Origin: Candidatus Poribacteria bacterium
Lineage (GTDB): Bacteria > Poribacteria > WGA-4E > WGA-3G
DNA: 64,000 bases
Reading direction: 5' to 3'
Assembly: GCA_022825665.1 (NCBI GenBank)
Contig: JAJDWI010000149.1
Span: forward strand, 1 to 64,000
In this document: in pieces, positions 35,852-44,839 of the stretch
Layout: the number at the start of each line of letters is the position of its first letter
Position numbering within the stretch: position 1 is the stretch's first letter
Made by a program: the position numbers and the translations under genes
The notes under the pieces: model-generated
The model's input: only the letters and a program-made list of their open reading frames with translations
The model's database searches: none
What the model was told of the DNA's origin: nothing

Positions 35852-36688
35852 GTGAAATCAATATATTACTCTATAATTTCTGGGTTTCTTGCATTATTTC
35901 TAACCTTTAACCTTGGGTGTTTTAGTTTAAATACTGCAAGACAATTGGGTAATACTATACTTGAGGAAATAAGTGATGTAAACATCTTCACCGACGAAGA
36001 GGAATTAAGACTTGGTAAGGCATTTGATGAACAACACGCTCGGGAAGTAAAATTTTACACGGATACGGTGGTTACTAACTATATAAAGGACCTTGGACAG
36101 AACCTCGTGAGACATAGTAAGCGGAACGATATCCGTTACACATTTAAAGTGGTAGACACGAATGATATCAACGCGTATGCAGTTCCAGGTGGTTTTATTT
36201 ACGTAAATCTCGGTCTTATCCGAGCAGTACATACTGAATCGGAATTGGCGTTTGTTTTGGCGCACGAAATTGGACATATAGTCGGTCAGCATACGATGAA
36301 GCGTCTGACACAGGTTTATGGTGTTGAGATATTAAAACAGATTATATTAGATGAAGATTCAAGCAAACTCAGTAAGTTAATCACGGATATCCTTGCGGCA
36401 GGATGGTTGTTTAAGTATAGTAGAGATAATGAACGAGAGTCAGATTTCTACGGTGTCCAAAACGTCTATGATATAGGTATTTCACCTGAAGGAAGCATCC
36501 GATTCTTTGAAACACTAAAACAGGTGCATCGTCGAGAACCTTCTACCTTGGAAAAACTTATATCTACTCACCCAGTACATAGTGAAAGGATATCAAATGT
36601 CCGTAATCAGATTAAAGGATTACCACCAAAGTTTGGTCTTCAAGTCGATTCATCTCGTTTCCAACAAGTGAAGAGGAGAATCAGATAA
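35852..36688 (+). CDS. M48-family zinc metalloprotease, lipoprotein
   Basis: 278 aa. Signal peptide with lipobox FNLGC (C23), so anchored in a membrane facing the periplasm. HEIGH (138-142) is the zinc motif and ERESD (194-198) the expected third-ligand region (R-x-x-E-x-E-(A/S)-D). Resembles BepA/YfgC-type periplasmic proteases, but no TPR domain is attached. The start codon is GTG, and no clear ribosome site was seen. It lies between the CysO-like carrier and the JAMM gene but is likely not part of that pathway. Confidence 0.88.
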   Translation: MKSIYYSIISGFLALFLTFNLGCFSLNTARQLGNTILEEISDVNIFTDEEELRLGKAFDEQHAREVKFYTDTVVTNYIKDLGQNLVRHSKRNDIRYTFKVVDTNDINAYAVPGGFIYVNLGLIRAVHTESELAFVLAHEIGHIVGQHTMKRLTQVYGVEILKQIILDEDSSKLSKLITDILAAGWLFKYSRDNERESDFYGVQNVYDIGISPEGSIRFFETLKQVHRREPSTLEKLISTHPVHSERISNVRNQIKGLPPKFGLQVDSSRFQQVKRRIR

Positions 36689-36858
36689 TATCTGTTTCAG
36701 ACTTACTAAACGAATGTATTGACAGGTGCTACAAAAAGAATTATACCTAAATCAAGTTTAATCGCTAAATTAAAATATGTTAATTTTCAATATCAGTAAA
36801 CATACAAATTTTCATGCGGCACAATTGTTGTTTTGGTTTGACTTAGGAGATATTCCTT

Positions 36859-37314
36859 ATGACACGTTTTTTGTCAAAGTTTAATATACAGGTATATGTG
36901 TCTAAGTATATTATATTCATTTTGGCACTGGCTATCCTGATAAGTGCTTGCAGTGAGGAACCCATGAAATCAGAAATCGTTTTAATAGAGGAAGGTGACT
37001 ATATGTATCCTGCAAAAGTTACAAAGGCTTATGCAGCAAAAGATGCGCAGATCCATGTTTACATCTTCAACGACAAAATACGGGAAAAAATAGGTGCCTT
37101 GATCTCAAATAACAAGATAGCAACAAAGCGGACAATACCTCCCAAAGGATGGGGAACACGACAACTTGCTCTGCAGTATTTTTGGAATGATGAATGGATT
37201 TATGCTGAAAATGTAACAGAATTCGAAGACTACTATATTGTTCCGGTTAATGATGGAAAAGACAAAAAAATTGAACTCAAGCACATTCGTTTCCCTATCC
37301 CTATCCAACGTTGA
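36859..37314 (+). CDS. Lipoprotein of unknown function
   Basis: 151 aa, signal peptide with lipobox LISAC (C31). The mature part is small, with many aromatic and acidic residues (EEGDYMYPAKV, YFWNDEWIYAENVTEFEDYY). No family recognised; the tail IRFPIPIQR is basic. Good AGGAG about 12 bases upstream. Flanked by an M48 protease lipoprotein and a membrane-anchored metacaspase, so a shared envelope role is possible. Confidence 0.7.
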   Translation: MTRFLSKFNIQVYVSKYIIFILALAILISACSEEPMKSEIVLIEEGDYMYPAKVTKAYAAKDAQIHVYIFNDKIREKIGALISNNKIATKRTIPPKGWGTRQLALQYFWNDEWIYAENVTEFEDYYIVPVNDGKDKKIELKHIRFPIPIQR

Positions 37315-37381
37315 AATTTCAATTAAATATTATATCAGTTAATTTTATGCATGAAATATGTATTGTAGGATTCATTACATT

Positions 37382-38527
37382 ATGAAAAATGTCAAATCAA
37401 TATTTATTTTACCACTCTTAGTTTTCTTGTTGAGTTCCATGGCATATGTTCTTCCCGCTAATGGCGAAACGGTCCATGCTCTGTTAGTAATTATGGATGA
37501 CGATCCAAAAATTGGCTCAAACGTGAAAATTGACAGAAAAAATATGGTAAATCTCTTGGCATCTGTTCATAACGAACTTGCTGAGGTAAAAACAACTACA
37601 TTGTTGAGTTCCAAAGATAATGCAACCCGAGATGAAGTATTACAGTGGGTTAGGAATCTTAAAGTTGGAACAAACGATATTGTGTTTTTATATTATGCCG
37701 GTCATGGTGGGATGAACCAAGATGGACAAACTTTCCTCGCTACTGAAGGCAAATGGCTGTTTCGTTCAGAACTTGTCAACGCCATTGAACAAGTAAAATC
37801 CCCTCGATTAACTATACTTATAACAGACTGCTGTAGTAGCCTCGTTTCATCAAATATAGATCCATCACTACAAAGCAGCAGAAATATGACGCGTCTCACC
37901 GAACGCGTGTTGCGTAATTTGTTTATTGAACATAAAGGTTTTTTGCATATTACAGCTGCCACTGAAAAACAGTATGGATGGAGTAATGTTAGAACAGGCG
38001 GCTGGTTTACCAGCAACCTTATTCAAGCATTAAACAGCAATCCTGATGAAAATCGAGACGAGTTTCTTACATGGAAAGAAGTATTTGAGATTACCCGTCA
38101 AAATACTGAGAAAACTTTTAGCCAGACAACTTTCACAACGAAACAACAAGATGACATGAAAAGAAAGGGTATTACCAGTCAGACTCCAAAAGCCTATTCC
38201 TTTCCTACTCCTCTTTTTCAATCCACACTTAATGGAGTTTTGTCCGGTGAACGTAAGACTGTCAACTACATTTTACTTGCAATTTTCATTTTCACTCTAT
38301 TCATTTCAAACCGAATATCTCATAATTTGAAAAGACAACATGCCGGTAGGCGAAGGTTGAGTTCTTTTAGAGTTAAAGCATCGGGAATTGTCGCTATAGA
38401 GGTATTGATATGGATTGGGTTCAATATCTTCTGGAGTTTTTTTAGAACGAATTGGGTGGTTATTAGCATAATTGGCGTTATTCTCATATTGATGATTCTT
38501 ATACGAAAAACGAGACAATATGCCTGA
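37382..38527 (+). CDS. Metacaspase-like (C14) protease with C-terminal membrane helices
   Basis: 381 aa. N-terminal signal sequence (residues 7-28), caspase fold with catalytic His108 (FLYYAGHGG) and Cys151 in TDCCSS, the p20-like core (VVIMDDD-type start, ILITDCC). After residue ~280 there are three hydrophobic helices (ILLAIFIFTLFISN, IVAIEVLIWIGFNIFW, VVISIIGVILILMILI), so the catalytic domain should face outward from the membrane. Start ATG 37382 is preferred to 37358, since it opens the signal peptide and AGGA lies 11 bases upstream. Substrate unknown. Confidence 0.88.
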   Translation: MKNVKSIFILPLLVFLLSSMAYVLPANGETVHALLVIMDDDPKIGSNVKIDRKNMVNLLASVHNELAEVKTTTLLSSKDNATRDEVLQWVRNLKVGTNDIVFLYYAGHGGMNQDGQTFLATEGKWLFRSELVNAIEQVKSPRLTILITDCCSSLVSSNIDPSLQSSRNMTRLTERVLRNLFIEHKGFLHITAATEKQYGWSNVRTGGWFTSNLIQALNSNPDENRDEFLTWKEVFEITRQNTEKTFSQTTFTTKQQDDMKRKGITSQTPKAYSFPTPLFQSTLNGVLSGERKTVNYILLAIFIFTLFISNRISHNLKRQHAGRRRLSSFRVKASGIVAIEVLIWIGFNIFWSFFRTNWVVISIIGVILILMILIRKTRQYA

Positions 38528-38667
38528 TTATGTTGTATAGGAAATTCCATTGACTAAACTGCTGTATATGATTTAATTGGTTACAGTTCACTAACACAAA
38601 TGTATATAATTTTAAAACGTGTCTGAGTAGATTATTTTTAAATTCGTGTGAGATTTGTCCTAATAAT

Positions 38668-39126
38668 ATGGTAACATTATTAAAAAGAACCTTGAATGAC
38701 ATCTGTGAACATGCGAAGGCAGAATTCCCAGATGAATGCTGCGGTGTAATATTACATACGGAACAACAGGAATTTGTTAGACCTTGTCGCAATATCCAAA
38801 ATGAGATGCATAGTAATGACCCCGAGACATATCCACGCGATGCACGCACAGCCTACTTAATGCATCCCGATGACCTGATTGCAATACACAAAGAGGCAGA
38901 TGCACAACATCGTCCAATTAAAGCATTTTATCATTCCCACCCAAACCATGAGGCTTATTTCTCAGAAAAAGATAAATCGGATGCAATGATGTGGGGTGAA
39001 CCCACATATCCTGAGGTGGCATACATCGTCATATCAATTATTGAAAACACAATTAGTAAAATAAAGGCTTTTACATGGGATGAAACTAAATCCGATTTTA
39101 TTGAAGTTACAATACAGACACCTTAA
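38668..39126 (+). CDS. JAMM/MPN metalloprotease (Mec-like)
   Basis: 152 aa. Complete JAMM motif: E23, H89-x-H91, S99 and D102 (FYHSHPNHEAYFSEKD). In actinobacteria the Mec protease of this fold cleaves cysteine off the CysO-cysteine thioester, which fits the CysO-like protein and cysteine synthase upstream. Starts directly from an ATG 140 bases after the metacaspase; 16 bases before the NIL gene, so likely co-transcribed. Confidence 0.92.
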   Translation: MVTLLKRTLNDICEHAKAEFPDECCGVILHTEQQEFVRPCRNIQNEMHSNDPETYPRDARTAYLMHPDDLIAIHKEADAQHRPIKAFYHSHPNHEAYFSEKDKSDAMMWGEPTYPEVAYIVISIIENTISKIKAFTWDETKSDFIEVTIQTP

Positions 39127-39141
39127 ACAGGAGTTATTCAG

Positions 39142-39381
39142 ATGACGGCATTAAAGGTGCGATTGACTTTTCCACCAGAAAAAATAAAAGAACCAATAAT
39201 ATACAATATCGGACAACAATTTGGCGTGATTACCAATATCAGACGGGCAAACGTTACAGAGGAAGCCGGATGGGTGATGTTAGAGATGCAAGGCACATCT
39301 GAACAGATTGAACGCGCTATAGATTACCTAAAGAATATCAAAGTCCAAATTGAGCCTGTTGAAGGTGATGTTGTTCAATAA
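39142..39381 (+). CDS. NIL-domain protein
   Basis: 79 aa, ferredoxin-like fold called NIL, usually found at the C-terminus of methionine-importer ATPases or alone near sulfur genes. LKVRLTFPPEKIKEPIIYNIGQQFGVITNI and VMLEMQG match the family. ACAGGAG is 9 bases upstream. Likely a ligand-binding or regulatory part of the cysteine/methionine cluster. Confidence 0.85.
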   Translation: MTALKVRLTFPPEKIKEPIIYNIGQQFGVITNIRRANVTEEAGWVMLEMQGTSEQIERAIDYLKNIKVQIEPVEGDVVQ

Positions 39382-39429
39382 GAATCTCTTTTCACAAATT
39401 CCGAATGCCATTACTAATAAGAGCTATTG

Positions 39430-41757
39430 ATGCATATCCTGCAAACTGGACTATTTCGTTCCCTCCAAAGATTACTTCCAGACTTTAACATCAGTTTTAG
39501 TGTTCACCTCCGTCCTTACATACGCATTATCGTAATATCCGCCTTTTCTCTTGCAATCGGATTAGGAATGACACTCCAAAACTATTTGGAATTCCAATTC
39601 CATGACACATCAGGTGTAGTTGGTTGGGTGAGTGTAAATCAGTATCCAAAACAACAAGAATTTTTCTACTACATTCTTGCACTTGTTGGTATACCTATCC
39701 TTATTTCGCTTTATTGGTTCGTTTGGCTTACTTATTCAAATTGGGCTGCAAAAGCAACAGATCAACCGATACATAGAGTATTACAACTAAATGCTTTTGC
39801 TTCGGTCCCACTATGGTTGTGTTGGTTGCAGGTTTATTATTACGAGCATGCTGGAATTACGGGCTTAATACTTCCAATAGGGTTAACTCTCTCCATTGAA
39901 TTTGTATTGCTATTGCATTGGCACTACTCCAGAAGATTCCAACCAAAAACAGGGAAGAGCGAAACTGTCAATACAGAACCCATGACTCTTCAGAGTGGAA
40001 CTAAACCTGAAAAACCAAAAGGATTAAGGTATTTTTTCCGTGGTTGTGAATATATACTCATACCAATATTTATTTATTTACTTGTGTATAATGGCAATAT
40101 AAATGGTGGTATTGATATGTTCCATGAAGGTGAACGTCTGGCACCGTTAAATGAGATGTTACACGGTGGTGTGGCATTCCGTGATGTATATGTTCAACAT
40201 GGACTTTTTCAGAATGCTTACTTATCTTGGTTCGGTAGCAAGATATTTGAACCTACATTGATGGGTGTACGTTCTATGGAACGTGTATTGGCACCACTGG
40301 GTTATATTGCGTTATACCTACTGGGTTTGCAAGTATTTCGTGGAAGGTTCTTTACAGCCTTCATCTGTTTTCTGATTGCATCTGGAAGTAACTTTTCTGT
40401 ATCACCAAGGCATTCTCTCGGTTTACTTAGTTTTGTCTTCATAGCAAGTTATCTTACGTACAATAGGGAGAAAGGACTCTTTGTTCCTTGGCAACGTAAT
40501 CTATCTGAAAAACCGACATGGTTAATGCATCTTGTTAGGTTTGGTTGGAAACTTACATTAGCTGGATTTTTCACAAGTTGTGCATTTTGGTATAGCACAG
40601 AAGTTGGATTGTATACACTCGGTGCAATAGGTCTATTTCTAACGATTTACAGTCTACAACGTAGAATTCAATTTCATTTACGACCATTACCTCTAACAGC
40701 ATATTGCAGCGGTGTTCTTTTAGGTTTTCTTCCTGTGGCAATCTATTTTTTAACACACGGTGCGTTAGACGATGCAATATGGAATTCCTACATTCAGTGT
40801 AAATACCAAATTGCAACATGGGGTCTAAGATTTCCATCTTTGACAGGCACACTTGGAATTATATCAGAGAATGGGTGGAGGGATTTCATCCTCAGTACCG
40901 GATTTCGATGGTATCTTCCAATCTTTGTATACATGTGTGTAGCGTCATATCTAACATACCGTCGGTTATGTAGAAGTCGTGTTTCCGCAGATGATGCGTT
41001 GAAACTGCTGCTGCTATTACTCGGTGGTATTGCATATTTCCGTACTGCTCTTGGTAGATCAGATGGTGGGCATTTACATTACGGTTCCACATTTTTGTGG
41101 CTAATCTGCCTGTTCCCAATTGACCGAGGTATCTCAGGAATTCTAAACCTATTTAGGAATGGAGAAGCTGGAGAAAGTCTACGAAATCGTCTCTCTATGC
41201 TAAAAGAGAATGCACGTTGGAGGAGTGCTATAACAGCTGCATGGATACTTATTCCAATTGCTGTTTGTGGCTGGTACATTGGGGAAGTGCATCATCCACT
41301 GGAAGGTTTCCGTAACAAATGGAATCGGATGCAGGCAAACCAGTTTAGACCACGTATTGCAACTGAGGAATTGGATCGTGCTGGTAAGGTTGATCTTCCT
41401 GATAATCAGGTTGAACAAATTCAGAAGGTAGTATCATTTATTCAAGAAAATACTGATCCCAAGGAAAAGATATTTGACTTCACAAGTCAAGGAGCATATT
41501 ACTTCTTTGCTAATCGACCGAGTGTTACCCGTTTCCACATGGTATCGTATGCATCAACGCCAGGAATGCAGCGAGAGATAATCGCTAACCTTGAAAAAGA
41601 TCAGACACGATTGGTCATCTTTAAAACTGGGGGTTGGTTTGATAGGGTTGACGGTATTCCAGTTGAGGAACGGCATTCACTTATCGCACAATACTTAGCG
41701 GAAAACTATGAACAGGCAGTAAATATTAACAACACTGAGATACTATTACGAAAATAA
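39430..41757 (+). CDS. Polytopic membrane protein, possible GT-C-type glycosyltransferase
   Basis: 775 aa with about twelve membrane helices, an acidic FHEGERLAPLNEML segment in an early extracytoplasmic loop that resembles the catalytic Asp/Glu loop of GT-C (GT39/GT83) lipid-linked sugar transferases, and a soluble C-terminal domain (about 640-775). The ATG at 39430 is preferred to a TTG at 39427. No sugar-synthesis genes are adjacent, so the acceptor is unknown. Confidence 0.6.
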   Translation: MHILQTGLFRSLQRLLPDFNISFSVHLRPYIRIIVISAFSLAIGLGMTLQNYLEFQFHDTSGVVGWVSVNQYPKQQEFFYYILALVGIPILISLYWFVWLTYSNWAAKATDQPIHRVLQLNAFASVPLWLCWLQVYYYEHAGITGLILPIGLTLSIEFVLLLHWHYSRRFQPKTGKSETVNTEPMTLQSGTKPEKPKGLRYFFRGCEYILIPIFIYLLVYNGNINGGIDMFHEGERLAPLNEMLHGGVAFRDVYVQHGLFQNAYLSWFGSKIFEPTLMGVRSMERVLAPLGYIALYLLGLQVFRGRFFTAFICFLIASGSNFSVSPRHSLGLLSFVFIASYLTYNREKGLFVPWQRNLSEKPTWLMHLVRFGWKLTLAGFFTSCAFWYSTEVGLYTLGAIGLFLTIYSLQRRIQFHLRPLPLTAYCSGVLLGFLPVAIYFLTHGALDDAIWNSYIQCKYQIATWGLRFPSLTGTLGIISENGWRDFILSTGFRWYLPIFVYMCVASYLTYRRLCRSRVSADDALKLLLLLLGGIAYFRTALGRSDGGHLHYGSTFLWLICLFPIDRGISGILNLFRNGEAGESLRNRLSMLKENARWRSAITAAWILIPIAVCGWYIGEVHHPLEGFRNKWNRMQANQFRPRIATEELDRAGKVDLPDNQVEQIQKVVSFIQENTDPKEKIFDFTSQGAYYFFANRPSVTRFHMVSYASTPGMQREIIANLEKDQTRLVIFKTGGWFDRVDGIPVEERHSLIAQYLAENYEQAVNINNTEILLRK

Positions 41758-41812
41758 TAAATTATGGTATTTAAACTGATTGAATACACAGCAAAGTCGA
41801 CTAAAACATAAT

Positions 41813-42889
41813 CTATTTCTTTCCGCTTTCTTGCTGATCAACAAAAATGCGGTAGATTTCCTCAAATAGTCTGACATCTGTAAGTGTATCTTCAGCAGAG
41901 GAACGGAACGGTTCCGGATTGCGTAGGTTTTTTATGAAGTATTCTGCTTCTCTGTGATATGCCCACGTCCATGAAGGTCTTGGTATTGGACGGGTAATCT
42001 CTTGTTCTTCTCCCGCTCTGTATATTTCAACCTCTGCTGGTGTGTTCTTCAGCAATAACGGTGGTGCCCATGTATGAATCCAACCGTGTTGAAAATAAAT
42101 CTGTGAATGTTCATCCCAACGGTAATGCGAGACATGCCCGGTTTCCAATGTTACCCTGATTCCATTCATATCAAAAATAACAACACCAGTATATCCGTTT
42201 TCATTTAAATCCACTGCTTTGATGGTAACATTGTCGCCAGCATCAAGAAACCAACGCATTAGATTGACATTGTGTGTATACTGCTGAAGGTATCCGATGT
42301 ATTTACCCCAGTATTCTTCAGGAAGCCACTCAGGGAATTTCTGTGGGGCACTCGGTTTGGGTTCATCTGTGCCATCCATAGGTGTATCAAGATTGCATAC
42401 CCAATCACCACCGAAAGCATGATTACGAGCATAGGTCAATCTTCCAAGTTCATCAGTTTGTCGGAATTGTGTTAGTTTCTCCTTAACAATCTCGTTGCCT
42501 GCATCGTAACGTTTCATATATCCTACCATCAGCTTTTTACCTGATTTTTGTGATGCGTCAACGATTACTTGTGCCTGTTCAACAGAAACAGCCATCGGTT
42601 TTTCCATAAAGACGTGTTTACCCGCAAGCAGTAGGTCTTTTGCAATCTCACCTTGCAATGCAAAATCTGCGGATACTGCCACTGCTTCAATATCGGTATT
42701 TTGAGCGAGTTCAATATGGTCTGTGTAAAGATGTGGAATTCCAAATCTCTTTTGTACTTTTTCTCCGAGTTCAGTTCGCACTTCAGCAAGTCCAACTATT
42801 TCACACTCAGGGATACTTGCAAAATTGGGTATATGGACTTTCTGAGCCATAAACCCGCAACCAATGTAACCGATTTTAATCTTTTCCAC
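41813..42889 (-). CDS. Gfo/Idh/MocA family oxidoreductase
   Basis: 358 aa from the GTG at 42889, chosen because AGGAG is 9 bases upstream; a TTG at 42895 would be too close to it. Rossmann GYIGCGFMAQKVHIPN, EKPMAVS and KRYDAGNEI. The C-terminal domain has GGDWVCNLDTPMDG and HSQIYFQHGWIHTW. A distant paralogue of 7919-8923. It may act on a cyclitol or sugar. Two small genes follow upstream and look unrelated. Confidence 0.88.
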   Translation of the reverse strand: MEKIKIGYIGCGFMAQKVHIPNFASIPECEIVGLAEVRTELGEKVQKRFGIPHLYTDHIELAQNTDIEAVAVSADFALQGEIAKDLLLAGKHVFMEKPMAVSVEQAQVIVDASQKSGKKLMVGYMKRYDAGNEIVKEKLTQFRQTDELGRLTYARNHAFGGDWVCNLDTPMDGTDEPKPSAPQKFPEWLPEEYWGKYIGYLQQYTHNVNLMRWFLDAGDNVTIKAVDLNENGYTGVVIFDMNGIRVTLETGHVSHYRWDEHSQIYFQHGWIHTWAPPLLLKNTPAEVEIYRAGEEQEITRPIPRPSWTWAYHREAEYFIKNLRNPEPFRSSAEDTLTDVRLFEEIYRIFVDQQESGKK

Positions 42890-42902
42890 TATCAAGGTCT
42901 CC

Positions 42903-43334
42903 TTATCCCACAGGTGATTCTATCTGTTCAATTGCGGTTTGTGCACCTTGTCGGACAAGGGCAGAAGTATCGTTTTGAGCAAGATATTTTAGTTTGTTAA
43001 GACTTGGTTTTGCTGCAAGTTTGCCAAGTGCAACCGCAACGAAGTATCGGACATCTGCATCCTCATCTTCAAGTGCATCAAGCAATGCTTCTGTATCTGA
43101 TGGTGTAGCGAGGTGTCGATCAAAATCCCCGATATTAATTAAGGATTGTGCAGCAATACGTCGTGCATGGATATCCCCATGACGAAGTGATGCAAGTAGT
43201 TCGTCATTTCCATTCGTAATCTCAGATAAGTTGTCCCAATCGCAATCTAAACAAAACCATGATTCTCCATCCAACTGCTGAACGTTGACACTGCTACATT
43301 TTGGGCACTCGCTGAAGTCATGTTGCTGTTTCAT
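42903..43334 (-). CDS. Zinc-ribbon plus HEAT-repeat protein
   Basis: 143 aa. CPKC (10-13) and CLDC (28-31) form a zinc ribbon; three to four HEAT-like helical pairs follow (LLASLRHGDIHARRIAAQSL, LLDALEDEDADVRYFVAVAL). Likely a protein-binding adaptor. It overlaps the gene before it by 4 bases (43331-43334). Confidence 0.82.
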   Translation of the reverse strand: MKQQHDFSECPKCSSVNVQQLDGESWFCLDCDWDNLSEITNGNDELLASLRHGDIHARRIAAQSLINIGDFDRHLATPSDTEALLDALEDEDADVRYFVAVALGKLAAKPSLNKLKYLAQNDTSALVRQGAQTAIEQIESPVG

Positions 43335-43705
43335 GAGGTATTGATATCCTCCATTTCAGGCAAATCTCTCCAAATTTCTGGACCTTCCGGTTTGAAATTA
43401 ATAGTAGCGATGAACTGCATACCGTGGTAAAAGTTGATTTTGAATTTTCCTCCACCAAAATTCAGTTTGAGATAATCTAATGGTGCTTTTATTAGCGGTC
43501 CCATTTCGTCAGCATGATAGAAAGCAAGCGGTTTGAACCTAACTGTGTTACCTATTGGTTCTTGTACTAAAAGTTGAGCAGAAGTAGCGGGAAACAACAC
43601 TTGGAAAGCATCCCATAAGTCAGCGACAGTAGGGTTTTTATTTCCAATTCGCTTCTTAAAATCGTTTTCAAGGTATTCAGAGAATGTGTTGAAAACCCAG
43701 TCCAT
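43331..43705 (-). CDS. Protein of unknown function
   Basis: 124 aa from the ATG at 43705, preceded by AAGGG 7-8 bases upstream; a longer frame exists but starts within the Uma2 gene's upstream spacer. No domain recognised. Contains VADLWDAFQVLFP and a beta-rich end (FGGGKFKINFYHGMQFIAT). The stop overlaps the zinc-ribbon gene. Confidence 0.65.
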   Translation of the reverse strand: MDWVFNTFSEYLENDFKKRIGNKNPTVADLWDAFQVLFPATSAQLLVQEPIGNTVRFKPLAFYHADEMGPLIKAPLDYLKLNFGGGKFKINFYHGMQFIATINFKPEGPEIWRDLPEMEDINTS

Positions 43706-43746
43706 AGTTATGCCCTTCTTATTTATACAACATGAGATTAGAAACC

Positions 43747-44322
43747 TCAATTATCAAATGTGACTCTTGTGTAGATATCTTCCAATGTAAGTTGACATTT
43801 GATGGACGGTAGTGTCAGCATGTCTTTGCGTGTGTGAAATACATCCTTTGTCCACTGTGTATCCTGTAAACGGTAGTGTTCAACGCTAACCTTGTCTTGT
43901 GAAACGAGGATATATTCTTTCAAGGAAGAGATCTGTTTGTAGTAATCAAATTTCTCACCTCGGTCATACTCCTCAGTTGAAGGTGAAAGTACTTCTATGA
44001 TTATGACTGGATTGAGTAGAGTATCAAAGGAGATATCCTCAAATTCAGGTTCTCCACAAAATACAACTATATCTGGATAGAAATAGGAAATGATTGGAGT
44101 TGTTTTCACACGCATATCGTTTGTTACAACTTCACACTCATGTTCCTTTAATTGGATGTTTAGTTCTGTTGCTAAATCCAATGTAATGCGCGTGTGAGTG
44201 AGACTTGCCCCAGACATAGCGTATATCTGTCCACTTAAGTATTCGCTTTTGAAGGTTGCCTTGCGTTCTAAATCAAGATATTCCTCAGCAGTGAATAATG
44301 TTTGGGCACTTAGAGATGACAT
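43747..44322 (-). CDS. Uma2 family (PD-(D/E)XK-like) endonuclease
   Basis: 191 aa. Uma2/DUF820 family: FTAEEYLDLERKATFKSEYLSGQIYAMSGAS, the SYFYPDIVVFCGEPEF strand with the acidic metal site, and VIIIEVLSPSTEEYDRGEKFDYYKQISSLKEYILVSQ with E-x-L. These genes are common in many copies in cyanobacteria and Poribacteria; the role is unclear, perhaps linked to mobile elements or DNA processing. Confidence 0.9.
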   Translation of the reverse strand: MSSLSAQTLFTAEEYLDLERKATFKSEYLSGQIYAMSGASLTHTRITLDLATELNIQLKEHECEVVTNDMRVKTTPIISYFYPDIVVFCGEPEFEDISFDTLLNPVIIIEVLSPSTEEYDRGEKFDYYKQISSLKEYILVSQDKVSVEHYRLQDTQWTKDVFHTRKDMLTLPSIKCQLTLEDIYTRVTFDN

Positions 44323-44416
44323 GTTTAACTCCTATATCTTACTATAACCCGGGAGCCTTTAAGAAGTCCTTCCAATCGAAATTTGGCAGAGGGAACTCCT
44401 CTGTGGCTTTACATTG

Positions 44417-44830
44417 TCAGAACGTTGCAGCTTGTTCAAAGAAGTCGATATCCACGCGTTCAACTTGGGCGGAACGGGCATTCTCAGCAACACGTTGGAC
44501 AACCATCTCTCGCACAAAGGGTATTGGAATACGCTTTACACGATGTACTACCTCTTCGGTACAAGGCACATTTGTATTGTCAAGATAAGGACCATCAAGC
44601 AGTTCTGCTTCTGCAGGATGGTCACATGTCTCCGGAACAAGTTGTTGTAATCGCATTGACACGTAATCTGTCACCCACTGTTGTATTTTTTCAGTGCCTT
44701 CAGATTCTGTATTGCTTACTGGTTGTTTCTGTGCTAACTTTTCATCAATGCTTGTAAGCAGACTTTCCAAACGTTCTAAACGGTCTTCCACATTGGTTAA
44801 TCGTTCCTGTACGTTTATTTGATCGCTCAT
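44417..44830 (-). CDS. PCP_red-domain protein with N-terminal coiled coil
   Basis: 137 aa. N-terminal 40 residues a heptad-rich coil (ERLTNVEDRLERLESLLTSIDEKL), then a linker, then a PCP_red-like domain at 88-137. The latter has Cys in place of the usual Trp (VPCTEEVVHRVKRIP) but keeps the IPxxVRxMV pattern. One of four PCP_red-bearing genes within 10 kb. The AGGA(GG) leader precedes the ATG. Function unknown. Confidence 0.75.
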   Translation of the reverse strand: MSDQINVQERLTNVEDRLERLESLLTSIDEKLAQKQPVSNTESEGTEKIQQWVTDYVSMRLQQLVPETCDHPAEAELLDGPYLDNTNVPCTEEVVHRVKRIPIPFVREMVVQRVAENARSAQVERVDIDFFEQAATF

Positions 44831-44839
44831 TTTTCCTCC

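Noticed and set aside
41760-41812. Possible terminator after the membrane-protein gene
   Set aside because: No GC-rich stem with a following T-run could be found.
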